Shown here one piece after another: positions 25,725-35,052 of a stretch of DNA of 64,000 nt. Source of the DNA: Pannonibacter tanglangensis (GTDB lineage: Bacteria; Pseudomonadota; Alphaproteobacteria; Rhizobiales; Stappiaceae); NCBI RefSeq assembly GCF_009915685.1, contig NZ_JAABLP010000003.1; one strand, given 5' to 3'. The notes under the pieces are model-generated. The model saw only the letters and a program-made list of their open reading frames with translations, had not been told where the DNA came from and made no database searches. A program made the translations under genes and the position numbers. Every line of letters begins with the position of its first letter. The first letter of the stretch is position 1.

Positions 25725-26189
25725 ATGGATCCGCTCGACAGTCGCCCTGCCGTGTCCCGTGTGCCGCTGCATGCGGCCATCAGCCGGGACCAGATCGCGA
25801 CGCTGGTCGACACCTTCTATCACCGGATCCGGGCCGACGCCCGGCTTGGCCCGATCTTCGACGCGCGCATGGCCGGCCAGTGGGAGGCGCATCTCGACAA
25901 GATGAAGCTGTTCTGGGCGTCCGTGCTCCTGAAGAGCGGCGAGTACAAGGGGCGTCCGGTGCCGGCGCACCTGCAGATCCGGCGCGAGGTCGAGACCGAC
26001 GACTTCCGGCAATGGCTCGCCCTGTTCCGGACCACGGCGCACGAGGTGTTTCCCGATCCGCAGGCCGCTGCCGTCGTCATCCGGCAGGCGGAGAAGATCG
26101 CAACCAGCCTGTGGCTGGCCATGCTCGGCACACCGTTCGACCGGCCGCCCGGCTTCCTGTTCGGCGACCCGCAGCCGGCCGCGCCCTGA
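25725..26189 (+). CDS. Second group III truncated haemoglobin
   Basis: 154 residues from ATG 25725 (AAGGAAAGG upstream). Globin signature: IATLVDTFYHRIRADARLGPIF, WEAHLDKMKLFWASVLLKSG and GRPVPAHLQI with the proximal His. It is clearly a paralogue of the haemoglobin at 19739-20233, about 5.5 kb away, but has no NsrR-like operator or small membrane genes next to it. It is a single gene between the divergent GT2 operon and hisS, so the two haemoglobins are probably regulated differently. Confidence 0.9.
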   Translation: MDPLDSRPAVSRVPLHAAISRDQIATLVDTFYHRIRADARLGPIFDARMAGQWEAHLDKMKLFWASVLLKSGEYKGRPVPAHLQIRREVETDDFRQWLALFRTTAHEVFPDPQAAAVVIRQAEKIATSLWLAMLGTPFDRPPGFLFGDPQPAAP

Positions 26190-26354
26190 CGCGCGGCCGG
26201 GCGCCGGGCCCCCTGCCCTCGCCCGCGTGATCGCCGCCGGCGCAGGCCCGCACCCGCCTTGCCCGAGCCCCCTGTTTCGTCTAGGAAACAGCAGCCTGTC
26301 CCTCGCCCCGGCGGGGGCTGACAGTTGATCCTTCCTCAAGGCACCGTGATCCCC

Positions 26355-27899
26355 ATGTCCAATCCGAAGTCCCAGAAACTCAAGGCGCGGCTGCCGCGCG
26401 GCTTTGTCGACCGGTCGGCTGAGGAGATCCGTGCCAGCGAGCATATGCTCGCGAAGATCAAGGGCGTCTACGAGCTCTACGGCTTCGAGCCGATCGAGAC
26501 GCCGGCCTTTGAATACACCGACTGCCTCGGCAAGTTCCTGCCCGACACCGACCGCCCGAATGCCGGCGTGTTCTCGGTGCAGGACGACGACGAACAGTGG
26601 ATGAGCCTGCGCTATGACCTGACCGCGCCGCTGGCGCGCCACGTCGCCGAGCACATCAACGAGATCCAGCTGCCCTTCCGCAGCTACCGCGCCGGCTGGG
26701 TCTTCCGCAACGAGAAGCCCGGCCCCGGCCGTTTCCGCCAGTTCATGCAGTTCGACGCCGACAGCGTCGGCGCGCCCGGCGTCGGTGCCGACGCCGAGAT
26801 GTGCATGATGTTCGCCGACACGCTCGACGCGCTTGGCCTCAAGGGCAAGTACGTGGTGCGCGTCAACAACCGCAAGGTTCTCGACGGCGTGCTGGAAGCC
26901 ATCGGGCTCGGCGCGGATGCGGACACCGAAAAGCGCCTCACCGTCCTGCGCGCCATGGACAAGTTCGACAAGTTCGGCTCGCCCGGCGTGCGCCTGCTGC
27001 TGGCCGAGGGCCGCAAGGACGAGAGCGGCGATTTCACCAAGGGCGCCGGCCTGCCGCAGGCGGCCATCGACGCGATCATCGAGATCCTGGAATCCGGCTC
27101 GCTCGAGGCGCTGCTGGCGGACGGCGAGACGCTTGCCTTCAAGACCCCGGGCCTCGCTGCCCTGCCGATGAACGCTGCCCTCTCGGACGGCTTCACGGAG
27201 CTGAAGATCATTTCCGAGCTGGTGCGCGGCGCCGGCTATGGCGCCGACCGCATCCGCATCGACCCCTCGGTGGTGCGCGGCCTCGAATATTACACCGGCC
27301 CGGTCTACGAGGCCGAGCTGACCTTCCCGGTCACCAACGAGAAGGGCGAGGTCGTCCAGTTTGGCTCCGTCGGCGGCGGTGGCCGCTACGATGGTCTCGT
27401 CAAGCGCTTCACCGGCCGCGACGTTCCGGCAACCGGCTTCTCCATTGGCGTCTCGCGCCTGATGAGCGCGCTGAAGAACCTTGGCAAGCTCGATGTGGCC
27501 GAGGTGCTGGAGCCGGTGCTGGTTACCGTCATGGACGGCGACGTGGCCGCCCTTGCAAGGTATCAGGCCATGACGCAGCAGCTGCGCGCCGCCGGCATCC
27601 GCGCCGAGATGTACCAGGGCAACTGGAAGAAGTTCGGCAACCAGCTGAAATACGCCGACAAGCGCGGCTGCCCGCTGGCCATCATTCAGGGATCGGAGGA
27701 GCGCGCCAGCGGCGAGATCCAGATCAAGGACCTCATCGAGGGCAAGCGTCTTTCAGGTGAAATCACCGACAACGTAACATGGCGCGAAAGCCGCCCGGCG
27801 CAGGAGACCGTGCGCGAGACCGACCTGGTCGAGACCGTGCGCAAGATGCTGGCCGCGCAGGCCGAGGACCGCTCGCGCGTCGCGCGCACCGATGCCTGA
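26355..27899 (+). CDS. hisS: Histidyl-tRNA synthetase
   Basis: 514 residues from ATG 26355. Class II motifs are present: motif 2 FRSYRAGWVFRNEKPGPGRF, the histidine loops GLEYYTGPVYEAE and GGGGRYDGLV, and motif 3 near ATGFSIGVSRL. The C-terminal anticodon-binding domain follows. With inserted segments and the GPGRFRQF motif-2 loop it looks like the divergent alphaproteobacterial HisRS, associated in some lineages with an unusual tRNA-His lacking G-1; I cannot see the tRNA here. hisZ overlaps its end by 8 bases. Confidence 0.95.
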   Translation: MSNPKSQKLKARLPRGFVDRSAEEIRASEHMLAKIKGVYELYGFEPIETPAFEYTDCLGKFLPDTDRPNAGVFSVQDDDEQWMSLRYDLTAPLARHVAEHINEIQLPFRSYRAGWVFRNEKPGPGRFRQFMQFDADSVGAPGVGADAEMCMMFADTLDALGLKGKYVVRVNNRKVLDGVLEAIGLGADADTEKRLTVLRAMDKFDKFGSPGVRLLLAEGRKDESGDFTKGAGLPQAAIDAIIEILESGSLEALLADGETLAFKTPGLAALPMNAALSDGFTELKIISELVRGAGYGADRIRIDPSVVRGLEYYTGPVYEAELTFPVTNEKGEVVQFGSVGGGGRYDGLVKRFTGRDVPATGFSIGVSRLMSALKNLGKLDVAEVLEPVLVTVMDGDVAALARYQAMTQQLRAAGIRAEMYQGNWKKFGNQLKYADKRGCPLAIIQGSEERASGEIQIKDLIEGKRLSGEITDNVTWRESRPAQETVRETDLVETVRKMLAAQAEDRSRVARTDA

Positions 27900-29067
27900 A
27901 GGGGACGACCCGGACATGTCGAGACCTGATCTTTCGCCCGCCGCCCTCGGGGCTGCCGCGCTGGCGCGGCTGGAAGCGGCCGGACACACCCGCATCGACC
28001 CGCCGATCCTGCAGCCGGCGGACGTGTTCCTGGACCTGACCGGCGAGGACATCCGCCGTCGTCTGTTCCTGACCAGCGGCGCCGACGGGCGCGAGCTGTG
28101 CCTGCGGCCGGACTTCACCATCCCGGTCTGCCGCCAGCATCTGGAAAGCGAGCCGGCCTACCGGCGTGATGATTACTGTTACGCCGGCCCCGTGTTCCGC
28201 CAGAGGCCGGGCGAACTGGGCGAGATCCCGCAGGTGGGTGCGGAAAGCCTCGGCCGCGCCGACCGGGAAGACGCCGATGCCGCCATGCTGGCGCTCGCCC
28301 TTTCCGTGCTGGCCGATCTCGGCCTTGCGCATCCCGTGGTGCGGATCGGCGACGAGACCCTGTTCTCTGCCGTTCTGGCCGGGCTCGACCTGCCGGTGGT
28401 CTGGCAGCGCCGCCTGCGTGATCTCTTCGGCGAAGGCGAACGCCTGACCGCCGCCATCACCCGCATGAGCGGCACGGGTGCACCGTCCGACCAGCGCCGC
28501 GACGCCCGTCTGGGCTTCCTCGCCGCGCTGGAAGGGGCAAATCCCGATGCGGCACAAGAGGTGGTGGCCGATCTCCTGTCCATCGCCGGAATTTCCGCCG
28601 TGGGCGGCCGCAGTGCGAGCGAGATCGCCGAACGCTTCCTGGAACAGGCCGCGCTTGCCAGCGGCGCAGGCTCGCACCAGACGGCAGCGGCCATTCTGAG
28701 CGAATATCTCGCCATCTCGGGGCGGCCGGACGAGAGCGCGGACACGCTCGAAGCCTTTGCAACCCGCCACGGCCTTGATCTCGCCGCTCCGCTTGCGGCC
28801 TTCCGCGCCCGCACGGCAGCCATGGCGAGCCACGGGCTTGACCTTACCCAGATCCGCTTTGCCGCCGATTTCGGCCGCCGGCTCGACTATTACACCGGCT
28901 TCGTCTTCGAAGTGAGCGCTTCGGACCCGGCGCAGGGGGGCACCCTCCTGGGTGGCGGCCGCTACGATCGCCTGCTGCGTCTCCTCGGTGCCAGCGACGA
29001 GGTTCCCGCCGTCGGCTTCTCGCTCTGGCTCGACCGTCTCACCGCTGTGCTGGAGGCCCGCGCATGA
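27892..29067 (+). CDS. hisZ: ATP phosphoribosyltransferase regulatory subunit HisZ
   Basis: 391 residues, a HisRS catalytic-core paralogue without an anticodon-binding domain. It keeps the fold motifs (LRPDFTIPVCR, YCYAGPVFRQRP, RRLDYYTGFVFEV, LGGGRYDRLLRLLG), but the active-site sequences differ from those of HisS. HisZ joins short HisG as a regulatory and activating subunit in the first step of histidine synthesis. It overlaps hisS by 8 bases and hisG by 4; an internal ATG at 27916 is an alternative start. Confidence 0.92.
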   Translation: MPEGDDPDMSRPDLSPAALGAAALARLEAAGHTRIDPPILQPADVFLDLTGEDIRRRLFLTSGADGRELCLRPDFTIPVCRQHLESEPAYRRDDYCYAGPVFRQRPGELGEIPQVGAESLGRADREDADAAMLALALSVLADLGLAHPVVRIGDETLFSAVLAGLDLPVVWQRRLRDLFGEGERLTAAITRMSGTGAPSDQRRDARLGFLAALEGANPDAAQEVVADLLSIAGISAVGGRSASEIAERFLEQAALASGAGSHQTAAAILSEYLAISGRPDESADTLEAFATRHGLDLAAPLAAFRARTAAMASHGLDLTQIRFAADFGRRLDYYTGFVFEVSASDPAQGGTLLGGGRYDRLLRLLGASDEVPAVGFSLWLDRLTAVLEARA

Positions 29068-30032
29068 CCCGGCTCATCATCGGCATTCCCTCCAAGGGGC
29101 GCCTGCAGGAGAACACGGCCGAGTTCTTCGCCGGTGCCGGCCTGAAGATCGTGCAGCCGGGCGGAGACCGCAATTATCGCGGCGCCATCAAGGGGCTCGA
29201 CAGCGTCGAGATCGCCTTCCTCTCCGCCTCCGAGATCGCCCGGGAGCTGGCCGCCGGCAGCATCCATTTCGGCATCACCGGTCTGGATCTGGTGCATGAA
29301 AGCATCGCGACGCCGGACAAGCTCGTCCACGTGGTCACCCCGCTTGGCTTCGGCCCCGCCGATGTGGTCGTTGCCGTGCCGAAGGCGTGGATCGACGTGG
29401 AGACCATGGCCGATCTTGGCGATGTTGCCTCCGACTTCCGCAACCGCCATGGCCGGCGCCTGCGCGTTGCCACGAAATACGTCACCCTCACCCGCGCCTT
29501 CTTCGCCCGTCACGGCATTGCCGATTACTGGATCGTGGAGAGCGCCGGGGCAACCGAGGGCGCCCCGGCGGCCGGCTCTGCCGAGCTGATCGTCGACATC
29601 ACCACGACCGGGTCGACACTTGAAGCCAATGCGCTGAAGATCCTCGCCGATGGCGTGATCCTGAAAAGCCAGGCGCATCTCGTCGCCTCGCTGAAGGCCG
29701 ACTGGAGCGGCGAGGCGCTGTCCGCCGCCCGCACCATCCTCGACCGGGTGGCGGCCGAGGAAACCGCCCGGGGCAGCCGGCTGGTGCGCGCCCATGTGCC
29801 CGACACCCGCGGGGCGATCAAGGACGTGCTGCCGATGGGCGCGGAGCTGATCTACGGTCTGCCCGTGGAAGGTGGCGTGCTCAGCCTGCTCTGCCCGCGT
29901 GACCTGGTGCCGGACTGTTCCCAGGCGCTCATTGCCCACGGAGCGACGGCGGTCAGCGTCGAGAAACCGGATTACATCTTCCGTTCGACCAACCGGCTCT
30001 ACGACCCGCTTGCGGCAAAGGTAAACGGCTGA
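29064..30032 (+). CDS. hisG: ATP phosphoribosyltransferase catalytic subunit
   Basis: 322 residues. N-terminal LIIGIPSKGRLQENTAEFF and the PRPP loop VDITTTGSTLEANALKIL are diagnostic. It condenses ATP with PRPP, the first and regulated step of histidine synthesis. Short HisG proteins that depend on HisZ have about 210-230 residues. Here about 95 extra residues follow the catalytic lobe, yet hisZ is directly upstream and overlaps by 4 bases. A terminator follows, so hisS-hisZ-hisG forms one unit. Confidence 0.93.
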   Translation: MTRLIIGIPSKGRLQENTAEFFAGAGLKIVQPGGDRNYRGAIKGLDSVEIAFLSASEIARELAAGSIHFGITGLDLVHESIATPDKLVHVVTPLGFGPADVVVAVPKAWIDVETMADLGDVASDFRNRHGRRLRVATKYVTLTRAFFARHGIADYWIVESAGATEGAPAAGSAELIVDITTTGSTLEANALKILADGVILKSQAHLVASLKADWSGEALSAARTILDRVAAEETARGSRLVRAHVPDTRGAIKDVLPMGAELIYGLPVEGGVLSLLCPRDLVPDCSQALIAHGATAVSVEKPDYIFRSTNRLYDPLAAKVNG

Positions 30033-30054
30033 CCAGCCCGCGGATCCCTGTCGA

Positions 30055-30088
30055 CGCCACCGCGCCTGCCCGGTGCGGTGGCGTTTTT
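30055..30088 (+). terminator. Terminator of hisS-hisZ-hisG
   Basis: CGCCACCGC (30055-30063) pairs perfectly with GCGGTGGCG (30075-30083) and is followed by five T. It begins 23 bases after the hisG stop codon. Confidence 0.88.
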
Positions 30089-30354
30089 CATTCTGCTGCA
30101 ACCACAGTCCGTATCCGGACGTCCATCGTGACAAGATCCGATTTCCGTTCTGGATCACAGGCTTCCGGATTTTTTATGCAGCAGGGTTAGCGTGGTTTAA
30201 CGCCTCAAATCGAACTGGTTTATAGTCAAGTTAACTTTCTTAAGAATTCCTGTATTTTTTAACAGACAGGCAACAGAGGTCAGCGATTATTGACGCATGA
30301 TCGAGGCAAAAGCCACCGATCGCCCTCCACGAACCAGTATTGGAGGCAATGACC

Positions 30355-32049
30355 ATGTTCATGCGCAATATCTCCGTCTCCGGCAAGGTCATGTCGGTTG
30401 TCTTCCTCTTGAGCCTCATTTCCCTGATCAACTCCGGGATCGGCTATTTCTCGCTGGATCAGCTGAATTCGGCCGCCGGCGTGATCAACCGGACCGCTGC
30501 CGACGTCAAGATCGGCGCGCAGTTGAACCAGAACATCCTGACGCTGAACCGCGCCGAATACCGGCTTGCGGCGGACCCTGGCCGGGTTGCCGACGTGCGG
30601 CGTGTCGTCGAGGAGACGAAGGCCAGTTTCCGCGACCGCATCGCGGCCGCCGTTGCCAATGCCGAGGGCGAGCAGAGGACGATGCTGGTCGAGATCCAGC
30701 GTCTGTTTGCCGAGTACGAACCGCGGGTGGCCCGGGCTCTCGATGTGGCGGAGCGCAGCAGCAACACCGCGCTGACGGCGGACCAGCAGACCATCCTTGA
30801 CGAGGTGGCAACCTCCCGGGCGCTGGCCGACCGGATTGCCACGGAGCTGGCACGCTATGTCGATCACTCGGAGGCAACCGGCAACCGTCGCTCGCAGGAA
30901 GCCGGCGACATGGCCTCCTCGTCCGGCCTTCTCCTGATCGGCGTTGCCGTGGTCGGCATCAGCCTCGGACTTCTCGCCGGCCTGCTCGTGTCGCGGCGCT
31001 TCATCGTCCGTCCGCTGACGGTCATGGTGGACGGCCTGCAGCGGCTGGCGAAGGGCGAGTTCGAGTTCCGGGTCGACTATGCCGACCAGAAGGACGAGGT
31101 CGGTTCCATCGCCCGCGCCATGGAGGTCTTCAAGGTCAATGCGGCCGAACGCCAGGGCATGCTGGAAGAACAGGTGCGGGAAGCGTCGCGCAAGGCGGAG
31201 CGGGCGGAAGACATCCGCCAGCTGACCTTCAGGTTCCAGGAGGACATCGACCAGGCGCTGACCATCCTCAATTCGTCGGCGACCGAACTGGAAGCAACGG
31301 CGCAGTCCATGGCCAGCACGGCGGAAGAAACCGCCTCGCAGAGCGGGACCATCGCCTCGGCCGCCACGCAGGCCTCGGCCAACGTGCAGATGGTTGCCGG
31401 TGCCTCCGAGGAAATGTCGTCGTCGATCCGGGAGGTCAGCGCCCAGATCATCAAGACGTCCAAACTGGCGGCCAATGCCAAGGATCAGGTTGTCTCGGCC
31501 ACCACGCGCGTCTCGTCGCTCAAGACGGGGGCCGAGGCCATCGGCGAGATCATCGAGCTCATCCGCAGCATCGCCGAGCAGACCAATCTCCTGGCGCTCA
31601 ACGCCACCATCGAGGCAGCGCGCGCCGGCGAGGCCGGCAAGGGCTTTGCCGTCGTCGCCAATGAGGTGAAGTCGCTTGCCAACCAGACGGCAAAGGCAAC
31701 CGAGGAAATCACGGGCCAGATCGGCAAGATGCAGTCTGACGTGCAGAACACGGTTCCGGTGATCGAGCTGATCGCCAACATCATCGCCGACCTCAACGAC
31801 ATCTCGTCGAGCGTGGCGGCTGCGGCCGAGCAGCAGTCGATCACCACCGACGAGATCAGCCGCAACATCTCCGAGGCGGCACAGGGCACCACCGAGGTGT
31901 CGCGCAACATCGCCGCCCTGAGCGAGGCAGCCGAAACCAACAGCGCGGCAACCACGCAGGTCCTGTCGACGGCCCGCGCCCTCGCCGACCGCAGCGGTCG
32001 CCTCAGCACCCAGGTGACCAAGTTCATCAGCGAGATCCAGGCCGCCTGA
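30355..32049 (+). CDS. Methyl-accepting chemotaxis protein
   Basis: 564 residues. The start at ATG 30355 has GGAGG eight bases upstream. A transmembrane helix (about 12-33), a helical periplasmic sensor of about 155 residues, a second helix (about 188-210), a HAMP domain, and a long cytoplasmic coiled coil follow. The signalling tip EQTNLLALNATIEAARAGE and GFAVVANEVKSLA identify the CheW/CheA contact site. The all-helical sensor resembles four-helix-bundle ligand domains; its ligand is unknown. No che operon is adjacent. The upstream 265 bases are AT-rich for this window, with TATAGT at 30221 as a possible -10. Confidence 0.93.
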   Translation: MFMRNISVSGKVMSVVFLLSLISLINSGIGYFSLDQLNSAAGVINRTAADVKIGAQLNQNILTLNRAEYRLAADPGRVADVRRVVEETKASFRDRIAAAVANAEGEQRTMLVEIQRLFAEYEPRVARALDVAERSSNTALTADQQTILDEVATSRALADRIATELARYVDHSEATGNRRSQEAGDMASSSGLLLIGVAVVGISLGLLAGLLVSRRFIVRPLTVMVDGLQRLAKGEFEFRVDYADQKDEVGSIARAMEVFKVNAAERQGMLEEQVREASRKAERAEDIRQLTFRFQEDIDQALTILNSSATELEATAQSMASTAEETASQSGTIASAATQASANVQMVAGASEEMSSSIREVSAQIIKTSKLAANAKDQVVSATTRVSSLKTGAEAIGEIIELIRSIAEQTNLLALNATIEAARAGEAGKGFAVVANEVKSLANQTAKATEEITGQIGKMQSDVQNTVPVIELIANIIADLNDISSSVAAAAEQQSITTDEISRNISEAAQGTTEVSRNIAALSEAAETNSAATTQVLSTARALADRSGRLSTQVTKFISEIQAA

Positions 32050-32103
32050 CATCCCCAAGGGCAGCCTGCCCCCGGCATCCCCATGGATGCACTCCGGTAC
32101 CTT

Positions 32104-32136
32104 TCCGCGCCTTCCCAACGGGCGCGGATCTTTTTT
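32104..32136 (+). terminator. Terminator of the chemoreceptor gene
   Basis: TCCGCGCC (32104-32111) pairs with GGCGCGGA (32121-32128) and is followed by TCTTTTTT. Confidence 0.85.
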
Positions 32137-32196
32137 GGCCGCCCGCCGGCGCGCTCCGCCGGATCGAGACCTCGGGAGCGAGCCCTGAGGCCCATC

Positions 32197-32265
32197 GCCT
32201 CAGGAGCCCTGCCTCAGGAGCCCTGTCTCAGGAGCATTGCCTCGGGGGCATGGCTTCAGGGGCGT
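32197..32265. repeat. 14-bp tandem repeat, about five units
   Basis: GCCTCAGGAGCCCT at 32197 and 32211 (identical), GTCTCAGGAGCATT at 32225, then two more diverged units up to 32265. The core TCAGGAGCC matches the arrays near 3.4 kb and 54.7 kb. The last unit runs over the stop codon and final codons of tag. Confidence 0.85.
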
Positions 32266-32903
32266 GCGGGCCGGACAAAGGATGCGCGGATCGCCTCGAC
32301 CTCCTGCCGCACCGAGCAGCCCTCGACATGATCGTTGACGAGGCCCATGGCCTGCAGGAAGGCATAGACCGTCGTCGGGCCAACGAAGGTCCAGCCGCGC
32401 TTCTTCAGATCCTTCGAGATGGCGAGGCTGGCCGGCGACGTCGCCATCCTGCTCAGCGTCGCGTGATCGCACACCAGGGGCCGGTCGGCCGGTCCGGGCT
32501 CATGCGCCCAGAAATAGGCCGCCAGCGTGCCGAACTCCGCGCGCAGCTCCTGCGCGCGCCGGGCGTTGTTGACCGTCGAGACAATCTTGCCCCGGTGCCG
32601 CACGATGCCGGCATCGGCCACGCAGCGCTCGATGTTGGCCTCCGTAAAGGCCGCAACCCGGTCGATGTCAAACCCGGCAAAGGCCGCGCGGAAGTTCTCG
32701 CGCTTGCGCAGGATCGTCAGCCAGGACAGGCCCGACTGAAAGCCTTCAAGACAGATCTTCTCGAACAGCCGCGTGTCGTCCGTCACCGGCCGGCCCCACT
32801 CCGCATCATGGTAGCGGGCATAGTCATCCAGTCCCTGCTGCCACCAGCAGCGGATCCGGCCATCCGCTCCGCGCATCAGCCCGGCCGGCAGCGTCTCGTC
32901 CAT
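32256..32903 (-). CDS. tag: DNA-3-methyladenine glycosylase I
   Basis: 215 residues from ATG 32903. Zinc and active-site features of Tag are present: CWWQQ near the start, YARYHDAEWGRPV, and NDHVEGC near the C-terminus, giving the Cys/His ligand set. The SGLSWLTILRKRENFRAAF segment is the helix-hairpin-helix core. It removes 3-methyladenine from DNA. It is a single gene. Its C-terminal codons run into a 14-bp repeat array. Confidence 0.95.
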   Translation of the reverse strand: MDETLPAGLMRGADGRIRCWWQQGLDDYARYHDAEWGRPVTDDTRLFEKICLEGFQSGLSWLTILRKRENFRAAFAGFDIDRVAAFTEANIERCVADAGIVRHRGKIVSTVNNARRAQELRAEFGTLAAYFWAHEPGPADRPLVCDHATLSRMATSPASLAISKDLKKRGWTFVGPTTVYAFLQAMGLVNDHVEGCSVRQEVEAIRASFVRPARP

Positions 32904-32990
32904 CGGCGTGTCCCTGGCCCCTTGCAATGTTCTTAATTTGTTCCTAGCATCAAACCCGCAACCAGACAACAGCAAAGGCCGGGACGGCAG

Positions 32991-33023
32991 GGGAGAGAGG
33001 GCGGGGGAGAGAGGGCGGGGGAG
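32991..33023. repeat. 14-bp tandem repeat, two and a half units
   Basis: GGGAGAGAGGGCGG at 32991 and 33005, with GGGAG at 33019. It lies upstream of tag, in the 450-base gap 32904-33351. That gap also holds the next repeat and a terminator; no gene was seen there. Confidence 0.75.
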
Positions 33024-33126
33024 TTTCCCTGTGCGGGGGACACGGGAACTGGACCTGTCAGCCAGGCGACGGCGTCACCCCTGTCTATGGGAGCGCTGGC
33101 CCGGCGCAGCGCAGGGCCCGGGCCTG

Positions 33127-33156
33127 TTCGCTTGCAGAGCCTTCGCTTGCAGAGCC
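33127..33156. repeat. 15-bp tandem repeat, two units
   Basis: TTCGCTTGCAGAGCC occurs at 33127-33141 and again, identical, at 33142-33156. Same intergenic gap as the array at 32991. Confidence 0.8.
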
Positions 33157-33301
33157 TTTGAAAACCGCGGGGCCGGGCATCATCCGATCAGGGTGAACCA
33201 GACGAGGTGCGCGTTCCACGAAGGGGGAGGCCCCGGGTCTCGCGTGGCACGGTCGGGGCGACACGGAGCACGACCCCGGCGCGTCGCCCTCGCCCCGCAC
33301 C

Positions 33302-33327
33302 AAAAAAGGCCGGACAAGCCGGCCTTT
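33302..33327 (-). terminator. Terminator of the cheZ-like gene
   Basis: AAAGGCCGG (33305-33313) pairs with CCGGCCTTT (33319-33327). On the minus strand the hairpin is followed by a run of six T (A at 33302-33307). It lies 25 bases past the cheZ stop. Confidence 0.85.
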
Positions 33328-33351
33328 GCAAAATTTCGTGGGTCAGGCCGC

Positions 33352-34086
33352 TCAGGCGAACAGCGCGTCGATGTCGTCCTGGCTGACCGTGTCCGTGTCG
33401 GACTTGAGCGAGGGGCCGTTGAGCAGGGCCGCATCGCCTTCGGACTTGCTCTCGCGCATCTTGAACTCGATTTCCTTGAAGGCCTCGATGCCGCCCCAGA
33501 TGTTCATCATGTCGATGATGCGCTCCTCGACGAAGCGCAGGGTGTTGACCACCTTGGAAATGCGCTGGCCGGTGAGGTCCTGGAAGTTGCAGGCCTCGAA
33601 GATCTGGATGACGCGGTCCTGGATGTCGTTGGCCAGATCCCGGTCCTGGCCGTGCAGCCGCGCCGACAGGGTGTTGGCCGTCTCGTCGATGAATTCGGAG
33701 GCTGCAAGAATGGCTTCGGTCGCGCCTTCGGTCCCGTCGACGATGGCGTCCAGCTCGTTGGTGACGCGAAGCATCTCCTCGCCTTCCGAGCCGGTGGAAT
33801 GATGCAGCGCCGCGATCTCCTTCTTGGTCATCATGATCGCTTCGTACATAGCGTCCAGCTCGGACTTGAGCTTGACGGCCTCGCTGAGCTCGCGGCGGAA
33901 CTCCGTCATCACCGCCTCGCTCATCGCCTGCGGGTCCGGCGCGCCCTTCATCAGCGCGCGCAGGGAGGCCAGCTCGGCCATCAGCTCGCGGTGACGCTGC
34001 TCGTCCGAGCGGTCGTGCGGGCCGCCGTTGCCGGACGCATCGCGAAACAGGCTTTCCGCCCGGAAAACACGCTTGACCGCAGGCAT
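33352..34086 (-). CDS. cheZ: CheZ-like chemotaxis phosphatase
   Basis: 244 residues from ATG 34086 (GGAG just upstream; a GTG at 34092 is possible). Largely helical. The CheZ catalytic signature EACNFQDLTGQRISKVVNTL is at about 160-180, with the Gln that attacks CheY-P in FQDLTGQ. The protein ends SQDDIDALFA, an acidic tail that matches the CheY-binding peptides of CheZ and FliM. It should remove phosphate from CheY to reset the flagellar motor. It stands alone here, with its own terminator. Confidence 0.88.
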   Translation of the reverse strand: MPAVKRVFRAESLFRDASGNGGPHDRSDEQRHRELMAELASLRALMKGAPDPQAMSEAVMTEFRRELSEAVKLKSELDAMYEAIMMTKKEIAALHHSTGSEGEEMLRVTNELDAIVDGTEGATEAILAASEFIDETANTLSARLHGQDRDLANDIQDRVIQIFEACNFQDLTGQRISKVVNTLRFVEERIIDMMNIWGGIEAFKEIEFKMRESKSEGDAALLNGPSLKSDTDTVSQDDIDALFA

Positions 34087-34332
34087 GCCCACTCCCGTTG
34101 TTTACGCCACCGCTCGTGGAGAAACTCCATCCTTGCAAGATGTTCTATCAGTCGATGTTTAAAGAAATGTTCCCTGAGGAGAGGCGCGAGATCTCGTAAC
34201 TTGCGCGGAGCCGGGCCAGGAAGATTCGGTTTCCAAGTCGTTAGCGGTTTGGATACAGTCCGGTTGAAGGCGCGATCGCGCCCTTGAACTCGTCGTCGTT
34301 CCCGTCGTCGCCAAGGCCTGCTGCTCTTCGCC

Positions 34333-35052
34333 ATGATGCCTCTCAGCACCGCCCTCCTGCTGCTTTTCGCCACCCTGATGGCCGCAGCGCCCGCGCAGGC
34401 ATCGCCGGAATCCTTCACCTCCGAGGAGCTGATCGAGGGGTTCAACAACACGGTGTTCGGGCTGGAGTACCGCGCCTGGAGCTGGCAGCCCTATCTGGTG
34501 AAGAAATACGTCGAGCCGGTCCGGTTCCGGGTCCACAATCTGGCCCAGCGCAACCGCACGCCGGCGGTGGAGGCCTTCATTGCCGAGCTGCCGCGCAAGG
34601 TGGCCGGCCTTGATGCGCGGCTGGCGCGGCCCGACGAGCCGGCCAACTTCAACATCTATGTCGTCGACCGGAAGGACTATCTCGCGGTGGTGCGGCGGGA
34701 GATCTACGGCGACCAGTCGGCGGATGCGCCGGGCCGTTGCCTGGTGCGTGTCGAATCGGGGCGCAAGGGCATCACCGGCTCCTCCGCCGTCATCGTGTCC
34801 GACGAGGGCGAGTTCCTGTTCCGGCGCTGCCTTGTCGAGGAGATCCTGCAGGGTCTCGGGCCGATGAACGATGATCCGGCCCTGATGCATTCGGTCTTCA
34901 ACGACACCTCGCGCCACAGCCGCTTCACCGCCTTCGACCAGATCCTGATCAACATGCTGTACGATCCGCGGATCCGTCCGGGGATGGACCGGACCGAGGT
35001 CGAGCCCCTGCTGCCGCTGATCGCGCGGGATGCGAAGCACAGGGTTCGCTGA
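34333..35052 (+). CDS. Secreted DUF2927 protein
   Basis: 239 residues. A signal peptide (residues 1-23, ending AQA) precedes a soluble domain with ELIEGFNNTVFGLEY, NIYVVDRKDY, CLVRVESGRKG and the HSRFTAFDQILINMLYDPRI C-terminal segment. This is the pattern of DUF2927, an alphaproteobacterial family that resembles zinc-less metalloprotease folds; I see no HExxH. Two Cys residues (about 132 and 161) could form a disulfide. ATG 34336 is an equally possible start. Function unknown. Confidence 0.72.
   Translation: MMPLSTALLLLFATLMAAAPAQASPESFTSEELIEGFNNTVFGLEYRAWSWQPYLVKKYVEPVRFRVHNLAQRNRTPAVEAFIAELPRKVAGLDARLARPDEPANFNIYVVDRKDYLAVVRREIYGDQSADAPGRCLVRVESGRKGITGSSAVIVSDEGEFLFRRCLVEEILQGLGPMNDDPALMHSVFNDTSRHSRFTAFDQILINMLYDPRIRPGMDRTEVEPLLPLIARDAKHRVR

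Noticed and set aside
32197..32265. Repeat arrays as possible CRISPR
   Set aside because: Units are 13-15 bp, directly adjacent, without spacers, and no cas genes are present.
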